This document shows positions 48,745-60,105 of a DNA stretch of 64,000 nucleotides, in pieces (position 1 is the stretch's first letter; each line of letters starts with the position of its first letter). The DNA comes from Typhlomys cinereus (taxonomy: Eukaryota > Chordata > Mammalia > Rodentia > Platacanthomyidae). The notes under the pieces were generated by a model. The model searched no databases. It saw only the letters and a program-made list of their open reading frames with translations, and had not been told where the DNA came from. The DNA is taken from the NCBI GenBank assembly GCA_023101885.1, contig JALPQD010000125.1, positions 1,637,501-1,701,500 on the forward strand. Reading direction: 5' to 3'. The translations under genes were made by a program, and so were the position numbers.

Positions 48745-49510
48745 CAGAAGAGATATGTGAAAAGCAGTACAGATGATCCATAAGTATATAAAATGTTTTA
48801 ATATCTTTAGCATCAGGGGAACACAAATCAAAGCTACATTAAGATTCCATTTCACCCCATTCAGAATGACTGTCATTAAGAAAATTAACAACAAATGCTG
48901 GATGGAGGCAAGGGAAGAGGAGCCTGTCTGTAACAGTGAGAAGACTGTGTACTGATGCAACCACTTTAGATGGAAAACACTTTGGATTTTTTGTTTTCAA
49001 AAAACTAAAAAAAGAACTATCATATGATCCAGTCATACTATCTCTGGGTATATTTCTAAAAGATTCTAAGTTAGAATACAATAGAGACACTTGCAAATCT
49101 ACATTTATTATAGCTGTATTCATAGCAGCCAGCTTTGGACATAGTCATCGAGTTCATCAACAGAGAAATGGGCAAAGAAAATGTGTATGTGTTTGTGTGT
49201 GTGTGTGTGTGTACACGCATGTGTACATGCACATGCACAATGTTATTGAGTTTTAAAGAAGAATGGAATTGTATAATTTATAGGAAAATGGCTTTAACTG
49301 GAGATCAAATCTTATGTGAATAACAAGAATCAGGAAAAAAATATTGCATGCTTTCCCCCATATGCAAAATCTAAATTTGAAAAGAGTACGAAATAGAAGA
49401 AGTGGATCATCAAGAGGAAGAAAGGGGATTAAAGAGGATATGGGAGTGAATAGGATCAAGGTACATTAGATTCATGTATTGAAATTACACAATAAAACCC
49501 ATTATTTTAT
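48745..49510 (+). mobile_element. Old LINE-1: ORF2 C-terminal remnant and 3' end
   Basis: A broken ORF2 tail can be read across frames: a block resembling FSIRGTQIKATLRFHFTPFRM (48800-48870), KLKKELSYDPVILSLGI (about 48995-49050) and FIIAVFIAASFGHSH (about 49105-49150). It is interrupted by frameshifts and a (TG)n patch at 49185-49212, then ends with the L1 terminus GGATCAAGGTACATTAGATTC and CAATAAAACCCATTATTTTAT. It is clearly older than the L1 at the window start. Confidence 0.85.
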
Positions 49511-49864
49511 ATGTTTAATAAGTACAGAAACAAAAGGAGAAAATGGTCAGTCATGGAAAATACAGATGAAAATTATATAGAAGAGAATTCAGAAAAGATC
49601 AATGTGTTTATTTATAACGAAATCACAGACTAACTTAGCCAAAGCTAATTTTAGTAGCATGGTAGGCTATGGGCAATCAGAAATGGTCTCATGACTTTCC
49701 AAATATATTAAAAAAGTATGAGTTCATTAGAACCAGAAATGCTGTGTCTCATCCTGAAATAATGTTTGATTGATTAATGGAAAGATTATTGAAAGCCGCC
49801 TCTTTTTTTATATTTTGTCTATATAATATCCCAGATATGTAATTAAGAGATTCACAAAATATCA

Positions 49865-49990
49865 CTCAACTAGTCAATAGTAAGTTTCTGACTCAATTCA
49901 GATTTTCTGACTGAAAACTCTAGTGCTTTTCCCAAAGCCTTAAAGCTACATTCCTTTGGATGTCCATCTCAAGATACTCACTAAGAGTAA
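49865..49990 (-). repeat. Probable MIR SINE fragment
   Basis: ACTAGTCAATAGTAAGTTTCTGACTC and CTGACTGAAAACTCTAGTGC, with TTTTCCCAAAGCC, follow the antisense MIR layout, strongly worn. Confidence 0.5.
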
Positions 49991-50384
49991 GTACTCTATA
50001 AATGCTTTGCAAATGGTTTCCTCATTAAGATACTATGTTAAATGTAAGATAAGGAGTGAACTTTTACAACTATTCCTAAAATAGACAGCTTAACACCATT
50101 TGGTCTTTAACATTCTGTATGCTGAATAGCTAAGTGATAAGGAGAAGGAGATAAATGATGGCAAATAATGTCTGCAGTTGGAAAGTATGGAGAGCAGACA
50201 TGGCATTACCATTAGTTATATATAAGTTTGTGTACTCATACACTAGAGGATCCTTTTTATCAAAGGGATTTTCTCATTTCTCTAAGGCGAATACAATGCT
50301 TGGCACAGAAAGAGAAATAAAAAAATGTTTAGAGGATCACATATTATAATATAAGGAAATACATTTCATTTTTTGGTCTTGCTT

Positions 50385-50480
50385 TCATACTAGTATTAAT
50401 GATGATTACTGCTATTTACAATTATGCCAGGTATTGTGCTAAGGCATTTTCGGGTTTACTCCCAATTATCATTCCATAGT
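50385..50480 (-). repeat. MIR SINE fragment
   Basis: TTACTGCTATTTACAATTATGCC and AGGTATTGTGCTAAGGCATTTTC match the antisense MIR 3' half (GCCAGGCACTGTTCTAAG...). Confidence 0.6.
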
Positions 50481-50482
50481 CA

Positions 50483-50611
50483 CATATATTATTAGATCTT
50501 CATATCAAATTGGGTTATGTAATATATGGAATAAATAGGGGCTTCACATATGTATTATCAGATCTTTGAATCAAGTTGGGTTACATGATATATGAAATAA
50601 ATGTGGGCTTT
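50483..50611 (+). repeat. Degenerate 64-bp tandem duplication
   Basis: Units at about 50483-50547 and 50548-50611 share ACATAT(A/G)TATTAT, AGATCTT, AATTGGGTTA/AAGTTGGGTTA and AAATA..GGGCTT in the same spacing, with roughly 15-20% differences. Confidence 0.85.
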
Positions 50612-50707
50612 AGAAGAGAAAATGACTCTCCAGTGTCTACAAATCTATGAGGATGATCCAGGTTCCAAAAATCTCTAGAAGTCAAGCTCCTCTTTAATCT
50701 GAGCTTT

Positions 50708-50853
50708 CAAAACAGTCCTTTGGAAGAGGAAAAGTGGGGAAAGTGCAATGGGGGGACTAGGGAGGGGAGCAGGGAGGGAGAGGACAGGGGTACCTGTTGA
50801 GCTTGTATGATTGGGGAAAAAAATAAAATGTGGGAGAAAAAAACACTCCTTTG
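50708..50853 (+). mobile_element. Very short 5'-truncated LINE-1 end with TSDs
   Basis: The TSD AAAACASTCCTTTG is at about 50708-50721 and 50840-50853. The insert is only the purine tract (GGAGGGGAGCAGGGAGGGAG), the L1 terminus TTGAGCTTGTATGATTGGGG and an A-rich tail with AATAAA. Confidence 0.8.
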
Positions 50854-50934
50854 TCATAATCTTTGCTTTTTAACTAATCACTGCACTAATCAGAGACCCA
50901 GTTATAAGCAGTTGGTGTCATAACCTTTTAATAT

Positions 50935-51265
50935 CTATTTATTTATATTTCATTTTTGATACTTTCACATGTGTATTCAATGAATTTAAGTCATTTTCTT
51001 CCCATGTTACCCCATTCCATCCCTTATCCTTCTCTCATTGAATATATTCTTATTCTCACCAGTCTCTCTTCTATTTTCATGTCTTTTCATGTGTGTAGCC
51101 CATCACTGTTCACCTAAATTGCTTGAAATAATATGTGCCTAGTCACTTGCTGAAGCATGGATGAACTATCAGTGGATGCACCACTGTGAGCAGCTCCCTT
51201 TCCCACAGCCAGAATCAACCATCAATAGTCCCTCTGGGAGATTTCCTTTACTGTTGTACATTTCT
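50935..51265 (-). mobile_element. Old LINE-1 3' UTR fragment, minus strand
   Basis: The antisense order TTTTCATGTCTTTTCATGTGTG, GCCCATCACTGTTCACCT, GAACTATCAGTGGATGCACC, CAACCATCAATAGTCCCTCTG fits the 3' UTR of an older rodent L1 family, distinct from the one at the window start. Confidence 0.65.
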
Positions 51266-51764
51266 ATATTCTAGGTTTTTAATTTCCCAAATTACTAAGA
51301 GATATGTAGAAATATTTTTTAAAGACGAAGTGATAGGGTTTTAATACACTGAGTCTCTTGAAATATTCATCAAATAGATGAATATTTACAGTGTCTTCAT
51401 TGTCAAAACTTTACGGAGTTCATTCTACCTAACGATGTTTGAAATAAACATGTGATTTTATTGCTACTCTTTGGGGTCATTTCTCTCCCACAAATGGACT
51501 ATGAACTTATCTGAAAAAAGGGTTGAGGTTGAAGACCTCTTAGATCCTAACCTAATGAGGTCATTTTTATACTGCTCTACAGAAAATATGGAACTGAACT
51601 ATGTCCATATTTTGGAACTGAGCTGTGTTCACATATTCTAAATGGTAATGTATTAGTTTCAAAGTACTGAAAGTATAAGAAATCTTTAAACTTTGTACTT
51701 CAACTCAAAAATCAAACCCTTTTTGAGAATTAAATTTGGGAGAATTCAGCACCCACATAAACAG

Positions 51765-51975
51765 ACGCTCTGGAGGATGGGAGAGAGAAAGCAGGAAGCA
51801 CCAAGAGAAGAGGAAGGAAGAAAAAAGGTGAGGGAGAGGACTAGGAAGGGAGGAGAGTGCAATGGGGGACAATGGGGGAAAGGAGAGGGGAGGGAGAAGA
51901 AGGGGGGTATCTATTGAACTTGTATAATTAGGCAAAAGATGTAATAAAAATACAATAAAAATAATAAAAATAAAA
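51765..51975 (+). mobile_element. 5'-truncated LINE-1 3' end
   Basis: A purine-only tract of about 140 bp is followed by GTATCTATTGAACTTGTATA, ATTAGGCAAAAGATGTAATAA and a long A/T-rich (AATAA)n tail. The 75-codon frames on both strands here come from the low-complexity tract. Confidence 0.8.
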
Positions 51976-52234
51976 TAAGTAAATAAATTTTTAAAAATTT
52001 AAGATATGCTTAGCAAAGAGATAAAACATAATTATGTCAAAGAAAATAAGTCTGGAAGGTTAAAGGCCCAGGTTTGGCTTTTTCTTTGTAATAAAACTAT
52101 AAACTTGAGCAACTAACTTTTATCTCAAGATCTAGTTTATTTCTGTGTATTCAAATTAAACTGATGATCCAAAATGGCAGTAAAATGTAAACTGTCTGTT
52201 ATTCTTTTTTAGTACAGATAAAGCCTGAGTAAGC

Positions 52235-52480
52235 ATTTTGATTTAGTATAGAGAGCACAGGCCTTGAAAACTGACAATGGAATTAATTCTGCACTGCTAT
52301 CTCCTTCACCTTGTATGAGGCACTTCACCTCTCTGAAACTCAGACTTCTGGGATATAAAAAGGAGCAAAAGTATCTGTCTTACAGAATAATAAGTTTTCA
52401 ATAGCATAATCCACATAGGCCAGTATACTGCTTGTTGCACATTAAGTATTCAATAAAGAATTGTCACTATTGTTAATGTC
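52235..52480 (+). repeat. MIR SINE
   Basis: A well-kept copy: AGAGAGCACAGGCCTTG, CTATCTCCTTCACCTTGTATG, GGCACTTCACCTCTCTGAAAC, GGGATATAAAAAGGAGC, then CACATTAAGTATTCAATAAA. Confidence 0.85.
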
Positions 52481-52899
52481 TTCATATGATGCTAATTCTT
52501 AAATGTATAGCCATTCCACAGCCTCATACACTCATGCATATTATAAGTGTAGTAATTTCTATAATTTTCTTTCACTAGAATTAGTGTAAAGATAATGAAT
52601 TTTAGTTGGTCAACTGTTTAATGAATTATCTAGCACTAATCAAGACAGTGAACAAGATATTCAGCTGTGAACATATAAGCAAAGCCTGTGCTCTCTTGTA
52701 GCTTTGAATATATGTAGAGGAAACATAAGGCAAATCTATAGTTAAAGAAGGGTGATTATTTCAAGTAGTAAAACAGTTCCAGAGATGAATAGGTTCCAAG
52801 CCTACCAGGACTATATTATGAATTAAAATACCTGTTTTGTGGTCAATAGACAATAGCATTTATCATGCTTTTTTGCATATGCTAGACATGTATGGTGTG

Positions 52900-53195
52900 A
52901 GTGTTTGTGTCTGTTTGCATGTGTATGGGCTTATATGCATGGGTGTACATATATGAGTATTTATGCATATATGCATGTATGCATGTGGAGCCAGAGATGA
53001 CCTCAGGTATTTCCCTCAGTTATGTTCCAATGAATTTACTGAGGCAGTGATTCTTGCTGAGCCCACAGTCCTTTAGGTTGTAGTCTAACTAGTCATCTTG
53101 TCCAAGTATCTCTGCTTCTTCTTGAGTGTTGATTTTACGGTTAGATGTAAATTTGCACCTGGCATTTACTGAGTCATCTCCTCAACCCTGTCATA
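52900..53195 (-). mobile_element. Old B3/B4-type SINE with a GTAT/GCAT-rich flank
   Basis: An alternating GTGT/GCATAT stretch (52895-52990) leads into GTGGAGCCAGAGATGACCTC and ends with CACCTGGCATTTACTGAGTC and ATCTCCTCAACCCT, the complement of a SINE head. Strongly worn. Confidence 0.5.
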
Positions 53196-53217
53196 GATTA
53201 TTTTTCCTTTTAAGCTA

Positions 53218-53262
53218 TGTATGTGTGTAATATATATACATATATATATATATGTATATATA
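53218..53262 (+). repeat. TA/TG-rich imperfect palindrome
   Basis: TGTGTAATATATATACATAT and its near mirror complement ATATATGTATATATAAAG form a short inverted repeat. Confidence 0.7.
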
Positions 53263-53264
53263 AA

Positions 53265-53448
53265 GACATATGTGTACAATGGTGTGGGCTTTTGAAGGTA
53301 AAAAGCCAGCCTATAAAAGTCAGAAGCTAGCCATCAGCTATCAGCTCTTTCCACTAAAATTGTGAGCTCAGGTGATCAAACTCAGGTTGCCAGGTTCATT
53401 CAGCAAGTGTCTTTTTTACCTGTTCAGCTATCCTATCAGCCCTATAAT
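53265..53448 (-). mobile_element. B2/B3-type SINE, minus strand
   Basis: Antisense blocks: TAAAAGTCAGAAGCTAGCC, GATCAAACTCAGGTTGCCAGG, CAAGTGTCTTTTTTACCTGTTCAGC and TATCAGCCC, the complement of a tRNA-like SINE head. Confidence 0.75.
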
Positions 53449-55310
53449 ATTTGCTTCCTTACATATTTTTTTACCTCAGTCACTGGAATGTGAATTCCAG
53501 GAGACATGACTATGTCTGATTTATCAAAACAGATTAAAATTTTAATATAGATCCAAGGATAACTAGTGAATAAAAAATTGAAGAATAAATCAGAAAATTA
53601 AGAAAAAAATGGTCTGCTAGCTCCACTAACCACTGCCAGAGGAAACATTAAGTTTTGTGATTATTTCACAGTCCAAGTAAAACTCCAGTCTTTGTTTATG
53701 ACAGGATTTTTCCCATTTATGTACATTATCTAAACAAGCACACTCGTCAGATTTCAAAAGAAAATCATCTCTTTCTAATTCCTATCTTTTTAACTTAAAT
53801 TTTGAGATTTTGTACCCTTTTAACAAAACACACAAATTTAAATGCATGCATGCATCAATAACAAAGTAACTCTCAAATCTGATATTTACTATAACATTTC
53901 TTCACTGGGGTTGTTCTGAACATTTTCCTTCAAAAGAGAGCACAGTATTAAAAGAAAAATGATAATAGTTAATCTCCTGTCTTTTGTTGGTAGACATATA
54001 ATAATTATGACCCATGATCTATCTTTAATGGCACAAGACCCATCTCTGTGCCTTACAGATGTTGTGGCCAAGACAGAGACGAAAAAAAAAAACCACTTAG
54101 TGTTGTTCTGTACATAACTTTCAGCTACACTACAAGCAGCCAGTGAAGAAGATGGGCCTTGAAGTTCACAGGGCTTTCTTACATCAAGACTGTTTGCTGA
54201 CTCCACTTTACAGCTACTACATTTAGAGCTGTTAGCTAAGTTCAGCGATTAAAGCCATACTTTCTAGAAAAGAATCACCACAAGAGACTTATATATGAGC
54301 ATTTGAAAAGTGTCCTGCACAGAAGTGATTGTTCATTTGTCCTTTATTAAAAAACCAATAACACTCTGTTCCTCTTCCAGCTCACTTTTGGGATAGCTGA
54401 AATAATCTTTATTGTTCACTGCTTTACTCAGGTTGGACCAAATTGTCTGTGCCAGTGTTGGCTTGTAACGCCTTTCATATACTCTGCTCCTAGGAGACAA
54501 CTGAATTCAGTTACTTTCTTGCTGTACACACCTTGCTTCTGTTTGTCTACTACTGAATTTTAAGAATTAGTGAACTTGCCCAAGTTTATATACTTACACA
54601 ACCCTAGTCCCAGAAGCACATGTATATGGACATATATACACTTATTAATATTGGTGAATTGTGAAGACTTTCCAGATTGTTAAAAAATCTGGACTTGGAA
54701 GATATTCAAATAACTGCAGTGGGAAAGTTGGATAGATACTCTCACTACATGAGTACTTACAAGCTGATTTCTTTTTCTATTCAATGCAGTTAATCCTTTC
54801 CATGACTAATGAAAAATGATAGCATAGATTTACAATCTAAGTAATTGATGCAAGAGATTAACAATAAATGTTCTAGATATTTTCCCTATATGTGGATAGA
54901 AACCCATAGCAAGAAAGCCCTTCTTCATACTCCCAGAAAACATAAAGTATGTGAGAAGGTACCTTATAAAGAGGTCAAGGAAATGAGCAGTTGTTTTTAA
55001 AATTTCACTAAACAACAAATGTGAAAGTCCATCATAAATAATGTGTAGACTGACTTAACACAATGATGTAGTTGTGACTGAGAGGATGATGAGGGAATTC
55101 ACAATGCATTCTTGCAGTTAGAAATATTCCCTGACAACAGAAATTTAAAATACTTAATGATATACAAATGTCAATTACCTTCATTTGATAATTATACATT
55201 TGCTGCAAGTATTCAGTTATTATATAATGCTCAATATTCTTATATAATTAAAGCAATATTAAATAAGATTTTCAACACTATACAGTCCTATGTTTGTCTT
55301 TCTATTTTAT
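53449..55310. other. Unique AT-rich stretch, no gene
   Basis: No gene or confident repeat recognised. The 105-codon minus frame at 53889-54206 has no recognisable domain. Confidence 0.45.
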
Positions 55311-55320
55311 AAAATACTCT

Positions 55321-55463
55321 GGGCCGCTTCAGTCTCTCCTGCGTGAGAGGTTGCTGGAGCCGCTCGGCACGTCGTTAAATAAAACCTCATGCTATTGCAG
55401 CGAGAAGGGTCTTGGTCTTTCTCTCGGTGGCCTCGTTCCTGACTGAAAGACGGGGGTCTTTCA
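55321..55463 (+). other. R-U5 region at the 5' end of the retroviral RNA copy
   Basis: R is 55321-55404 (GGGCCGCTTCAG to GCAGCGAG, with AATAAA at 55378-55383) and matches the 3' R at 61899-61982. U5 is 55405-55463, ending CGGGGGTCTTTCA, a typical gammaretroviral U5 end. No U3 precedes R; the host TSD abuts it. Confidence 0.92.
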
Positions 55464-55466
55464 TTT

Positions 55467-55484
55467 TGGGGGCTCATCTGGGAT
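55467..55484 (+). other. Primer binding site, tRNA-Pro type
   Basis: TGGGGGCTCATCTGGGAT lies three bases past the CA end of U5 and matches the tRNA-Pro primer site of gammaretroviruses at 16 of 18 positions. Both differences look like decay of CpG. Confidence 0.9.
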
Positions 55485-58400
55485 TCGAGACCCCCGAGAG
55501 ATTGCCCCAACACCGGCCTCAGAGGTATGTGAGCGCTCCTGTCTGTGTTTACTTGTGCTTTGTTTAAGTCTGTGTCTGTTTGTGTTTGATACTGTGTCTG
55601 TTTGTTTTCTCTTATGAGTATTAGGTTTGGGGCGGTCAGAAACTGCGAAACAGACATGTCATATCGCAGAGACCGCGAGGGTCCCGGAGGATGCTCTGGA
55701 CTCTCAGTGGGAGGACCAGGGGTGTCCTCAATCTGTAGGGGAAAGGACAAAAGTGTCCGCTCCCCACCTGAGTTTGTCTAATCTGCTGTCTGTAGTTTGT
55801 CTGATCTGCAGTCTGCAGTATTTGTGTCTTGTCTATCTTGTCTTGAATCACTAAAAGGATATTAGGAAAAGAACCCAAAATCTGAGTGTTGAGGTAAAAA
55901 AATTTGCCTGTGATGATAAAGAGTTACTTAAAATGTTCCGATTTGATTGGTTACTTGGATTTCTTATAATATGTGGGTTTTATGTTTCAAAATAACAAGC
56001 TGTGGCCACTATAAATTTCATTGTGTGCTTATGATCACATTTTGGTTTTTGACTCTGTTTACTATTTGGCATGCTCAATTTAAATGCACGTGCACACTTA
56101 GGAATGAATCATTTTGATAATGTTAAAAGGCCTGAGTACGTACTGACCAAAATATCTTGTTTTATCCTGAAGCTTCAAAAAAGGTGGCATTGTGTTTTTA
56201 CCTAGGATCTGGTAACATCACTTTTATAGTTCCTTTAAAAGTTTGTTTTCCCATGAGTAATACCAACATATCTAGCAGCCAGAAAGGAAAACTGATTTCT
56301 GAAAAATTCATTGGAATTCCTTCATTCTCCTGGTATGTACGAGTTCCCTTTCTTGGGGACAAATCTGCTTTCTAATTCCCTGTTCCAGGTGTACTCCTGT
56401 GTTCTGCTATATAATGATTTTTAAGATAAGGTCTACTGCCTCTTTTAAAGGATATTTCTTACAGGATAACTAATGTGAAAACAGCAGGAAACCATCAAAT
56501 AGAAAAATATATATGTATAGTACGTAGATGTAAAGAAGGTTTTGGGATGAGATATATTACTTAGAAAGTTAAAGTATGTGCAGGAGGTTTATGAGTTGGT
56601 TACTTAAAAAGAATGTTAAAGTATGTTGTGAAGGTTTGTGGGATGTTAGAGTTATGAGAAGACTAAAAATAAGAGATGATGGTTAAAGAAAATATTATTT
56701 GTTATGTTTCTTCCATGTTATAAAAGAAAAGATATTGAACCTCAGAAATTAGAAATTAAGAATTAAGCTTCATGTATTCAAATGTATTTCAGTTGTCTGT
56801 TTAAAGCAGAAAATTGGTTACTCCAAAAATCCCAACTTCTCAAGGACAGTAGGAAGCTTATCGGTGGGGTCATAAGTGAAAACTGGAGAAGTCTGAGACC
56901 AGGGCCCTCCCTGCCCCCAGGGAGGTGGCCAGCAGGAGAAGCTGAGGCCCCGCCTCAGCTGCAGCTTGGAACAGACTCAAGGCCAGCTAGGGAGTTTCTC
57001 TAAATCTTGGACTTCATGGTAAAAGAGACTGTGCTAAACCAACCTCTGCTCACCTTTTGGAGCAGGCCTCTCTTGGAGGGGGAGGAAAAGGGTACCTGCA
57101 AAATAGGGGAGGGAATGTTTTAACCTCTGTATGAATGTGTGAGTGAGTGTTGGCCTGAGGTGGGAAACCTGTAGTTTGTAGTCCCACGGCGAGATCCCTA
57201 AGATCTCTTAAAGCCACGGGATTCGATTGGGCCAGTTCTGTGTTTCCATGGTGATAACATACGGTCTAGGGGTCTAGGGTGGGATCGGATTAGAATCTGA
57301 TCGCAAGTCACGAAACTGCTGAACCCACTATGGTCAAGTTATCACCCATGACTCTGCAAAGAGTGTGGCCAGACTGGTACTTGAATGATCTCTCCTGGAG
57401 GGATTCCCAACCTTTGTCTGTCTGCGTAATGTGGTGGGGATCAATATGACTCTAGCTCTTGGTCTACGTAATACAGTGGGGATCAATGTAACTTTAGCTC
57501 TTGTTAGTCAATGGAAGGGAATTCCTAAAAATGTTTGCCCTGAAGGAAAGTGTTTCAAGTCTGAGATAATGACTATGCTGTTTAAATAGCATAGGGAATA
57601 TAGGAAGCTTCAGGTATGTGTGGACCATGGACTCTCCCCTTTTAGTGTCATCGGGTGGGGCTCTGGTGGCGTTGGGCGGAGTGCTGGCCTCCCCGGACCA
57701 CACCACGGGCAGTGTCAGTGGATGTCTTTGCTGACAACACTGTATATAGTGATTATCAGAACTCTGCTAAGCCAGGCATCCTTTCCTCAAGTCCAGGTTC
57801 ACTAATTGAAGCCAAAAGAGAGAGATTTCCCCTTCTTGTGTCCAGGGACTATCTAGAAATTGTGAATGCTTAGTTCTACCAATCTAAAAGAGGGTCAAGT
57901 CGTAGCATATTCTCAGACATGCCCTGTATACATCTTAGACAAGAGATGATCCCAGGAAGATCTTTAAGTTATACTACCATCCAACTAGACAAACAAATGA
58001 CAGAAAGTTGAGAGACTATAGAGCTGGACCAAAAGTACCAGCTAGTAATTCAGGAAAAGCTTTGCCTCCAAATGCCCTCAAGACTAAGGTGAAACAGACA
58101 GGAATTTCATTTAGCTTCCAGTCAGCCAAAGTCCTCATCTGTCAGGGGGAAGTAAACTCTCATGTGAAGGACAGCAGGGTTTTCATCTGTTGAGGGATAT
58201 AGGTCCCCATCTGGAGGATAGCATCCTCATCTGTAAGGGAGAGGTTGGCACCATCAGGAAGCTTTCATTTCTGTCTTGGAGGTAGAATCCTTTGTTTCTG
58301 TTTGTCCTAGGACTTTAAAAATAGGACAGGTGACCTAGGACTTAGTATAGAAAAAGAAAAAAGAAAAACCAGAAAGCAAAGAAATCAGAACTTGACATTT

Positions 58401-59430
58401 GCCTTAGGGGATAGGTTAAACAGGCACCCCAAGCAGATCAACCCAGGACCCCTCCTGACAGGGGAAAGGTGGAAAAAGATGCTTCGAATATGACCAGACT
58501 GGGTGCTTTGAGACGGTTATGAGCACAGGAAGCTTTCATGTGGCCTATGTCCCAACTATGGGAATCTCCACTGGAGGAAGATTGCCCCCTGAACCCCAGG
58601 GCTCAGGGGTCGAGCGAGCTCTCCGGTGGAGACCAATGAAATGGCCTGAAGCTCTTAGCTTCCCTCCGATGGGAAAAAGGAGTTTGCCACTGATATCCAG
58701 CAAAAGGAAGCCCAAAAGTGCCAGGTTGAGCATCTCGTGAGAACCTTGGGTTTAACGTGCAAATGGGAAGCCTCTTTGTTTCTATGATAATAGACAAAGG
58801 AGCACAAAATTCTAGTGCTCAACTTCCTTCCTAGGCTTTTGTCAACTTTTGATTTTACTAAAATGTTTAAGATCAGGAAAATGACAGGTTCATTGCACTC
58901 ACAAAGTAACTACTGAGATTCCTTATATGCTTAATAGTAATGCTTTTTAGGCATTCCTTTGTTTACATGCCTGAATGCCCGAATATTCAAGGTTTAGGCT
59001 TAATAGAATAAAATATTTTAGCACTGTTATAAAGTCATCCACGTGGTTCTGATTTTAGATGCACCAAAGGTATTAGAAAAGAAAATCATGGATTACAGAA
59101 AATGCCAGATAGCATGTAACAAAAGTCTGCAGTTTAAAGACCCTAATTGCTGCATCCTTATCCAACCATTCTGATGGATAAGATTCCAACCTGATAAGAT
59201 ATTATTTCAAGGAAACATTTTTCTGGAGAAAAGACATGGCTTTATTTAGGAGAAATAAAAAAATATAGAAATTGTCAGGTTTTGGTGTTTCTTCCCAGTT
59301 CAGACCTAAAACCTGTTCCCTGGGGAAGGTCACTGTAACCCCATGGGCAGGTGCTAGGAACTTCTTGGTATGTCACAATAACGCCCACGGACAGGTGCTA
59401 AACATTCTTTCCTAAGTAATTTACGTTCTG
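55485..59430 (+). pseudogene. Interior of the retroviral RNA copy, left part; no intact viral gene
   Basis: The leader (to about 55850) is CT/TG-rich. 55900-56790 is AT-rich and unlike coding retroviral DNA. 56850-57700 is GC-richer, with a 42-bp degenerate tandem repeat (57421-57462 and 57463-57504). 58130-58250 repeats a CATCTGTNAGGG-like motif about four times. At 58498-58600 one frame shows closely spaced Cys and His that might be a worn nucleocapsid knuckle, but stops and frameshifts prevent a firm call. 59320-59400 has two near-copies of GGGCAGGTGCTAGGAAC. I cannot assign any gag, pol or env gene; a non-coding VL30-like interior or heavy decay would both explain this. Confidence 0.6.
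55523..55530 (+). promoter_or_regulatory. Candidate retroviral splice donor in the leader
   Basis: AG|GTATGT with the cut after 55524 fits the 5' splice consensus and sits about 40 bases past the primer site. The downstream sequence is retained, so the copied RNA was unspliced at this site. Confidence 0.45.
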
Positions 59431-60105
59431 CCCCCGGCTGGCGTGAGCTCCCAGGCCGAGCCCGCCTGGACCCCTTCTGCTCCTGCCACACCCCTCTCCA
59501 CCCTGGCCACGCCCAAGTGCAGGGGTTTGGGCTCCGTGGTTGTTGACCTCCTCTACTAGAGAGATTAAGAAAACTGGAGTGGTGTTTGACGCCAGCTTGT
59601 TCCTGCTGCTTTCCTTGATAGTATTCAGCATCATGAGTGTGACGGCCTACATTGCCTTGGCCCTGCTCTCCGTGACTATCAGCTTTAGAGTATATAAGGG
59701 TATGATCCAAGCAATCCAGAAATCAGATGAAGGCCACCCATTCAGGGAATATTTGGAATCTAATGTTGCTATATCCGAGGAATTGATTCAGAAGTACAAT
59801 AATTCTGCTCTCAGTCATGTGAACTGCACAATAAAAGAACTCAGATGCCTTTTCTTAGTTGATGATTTAGTTGATTCTCTGAAGTTTGCAGTGTTGATAT
59901 GGGTGTTTACTTATGTTGGTGCCTTGTTCAACGGTCTGACACCACTGATTTTAGCTGATTTCACTCGTCAGTATTCCTGTTATTTATGACTGACATCCCA
60001 AGTGCAGATAGATCATTACCTAGGACTTGCAAACAAGAATGTTAAAGATGCTATGCCTAAAATCCAAGGAAAATTCCTGGATTGAAGCACAAAGCAGAAA
60101 AATAA
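59431..60105 (+). pseudogene. RTN4: Intron-less RTN4 (reticulon-4, isoform-B-type) fragment inside the retroviral RNA copy
   Basis: Reticulon-4 shapes tubular endoplasmic reticulum through a C-terminal reticulon-homology domain. Here the text runs from the proline-rich end of exon 1 (PPAGVSSQAEPAWTP..) across the spliced junction GSVVVDLLY into the homology domain (KKTGVVFDASLFLLLSLIVF, YIALALLSVTISFRVYKG, then IKELRCLFLVDDLVDS and KFAVLIWVFTYVGALFNGL). It ends near the C-terminus (QIDHYLGLANKNVKDAM). The direct join without the long middle exon is the isoform-B arrangement. Lesions: Trp-to-stop TAG at 59557-59559, a 2-base loss at about 59564, another at about 59956, a small compensating gain near 59995, and loss of the normal stop. 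A frame of 150 codons (59540-59989) stays open but has no ATG at its start. The 5' part of the CDS, the 3' UTR and any clear poly(A) of its own are absent. Confidence 0.93.

Noticed and set aside
51693..51935. 74- and 76-codon frames on opposite strands
   Set aside because: They fall in the purine-only tract of an L1 3' UTR.
55307..55750. 147-codon minus-strand frame over the retroviral R-U5 and leader
   Set aside because: It is antisense to well-defined R, U5 and primer-site features, with no recognisable protein.
58519..58740. A retroviral nucleocapsid zinc knuckle
   Set aside because: Spaced Cys and His can be seen only by switching frames and crossing stops; not strong enough to call.
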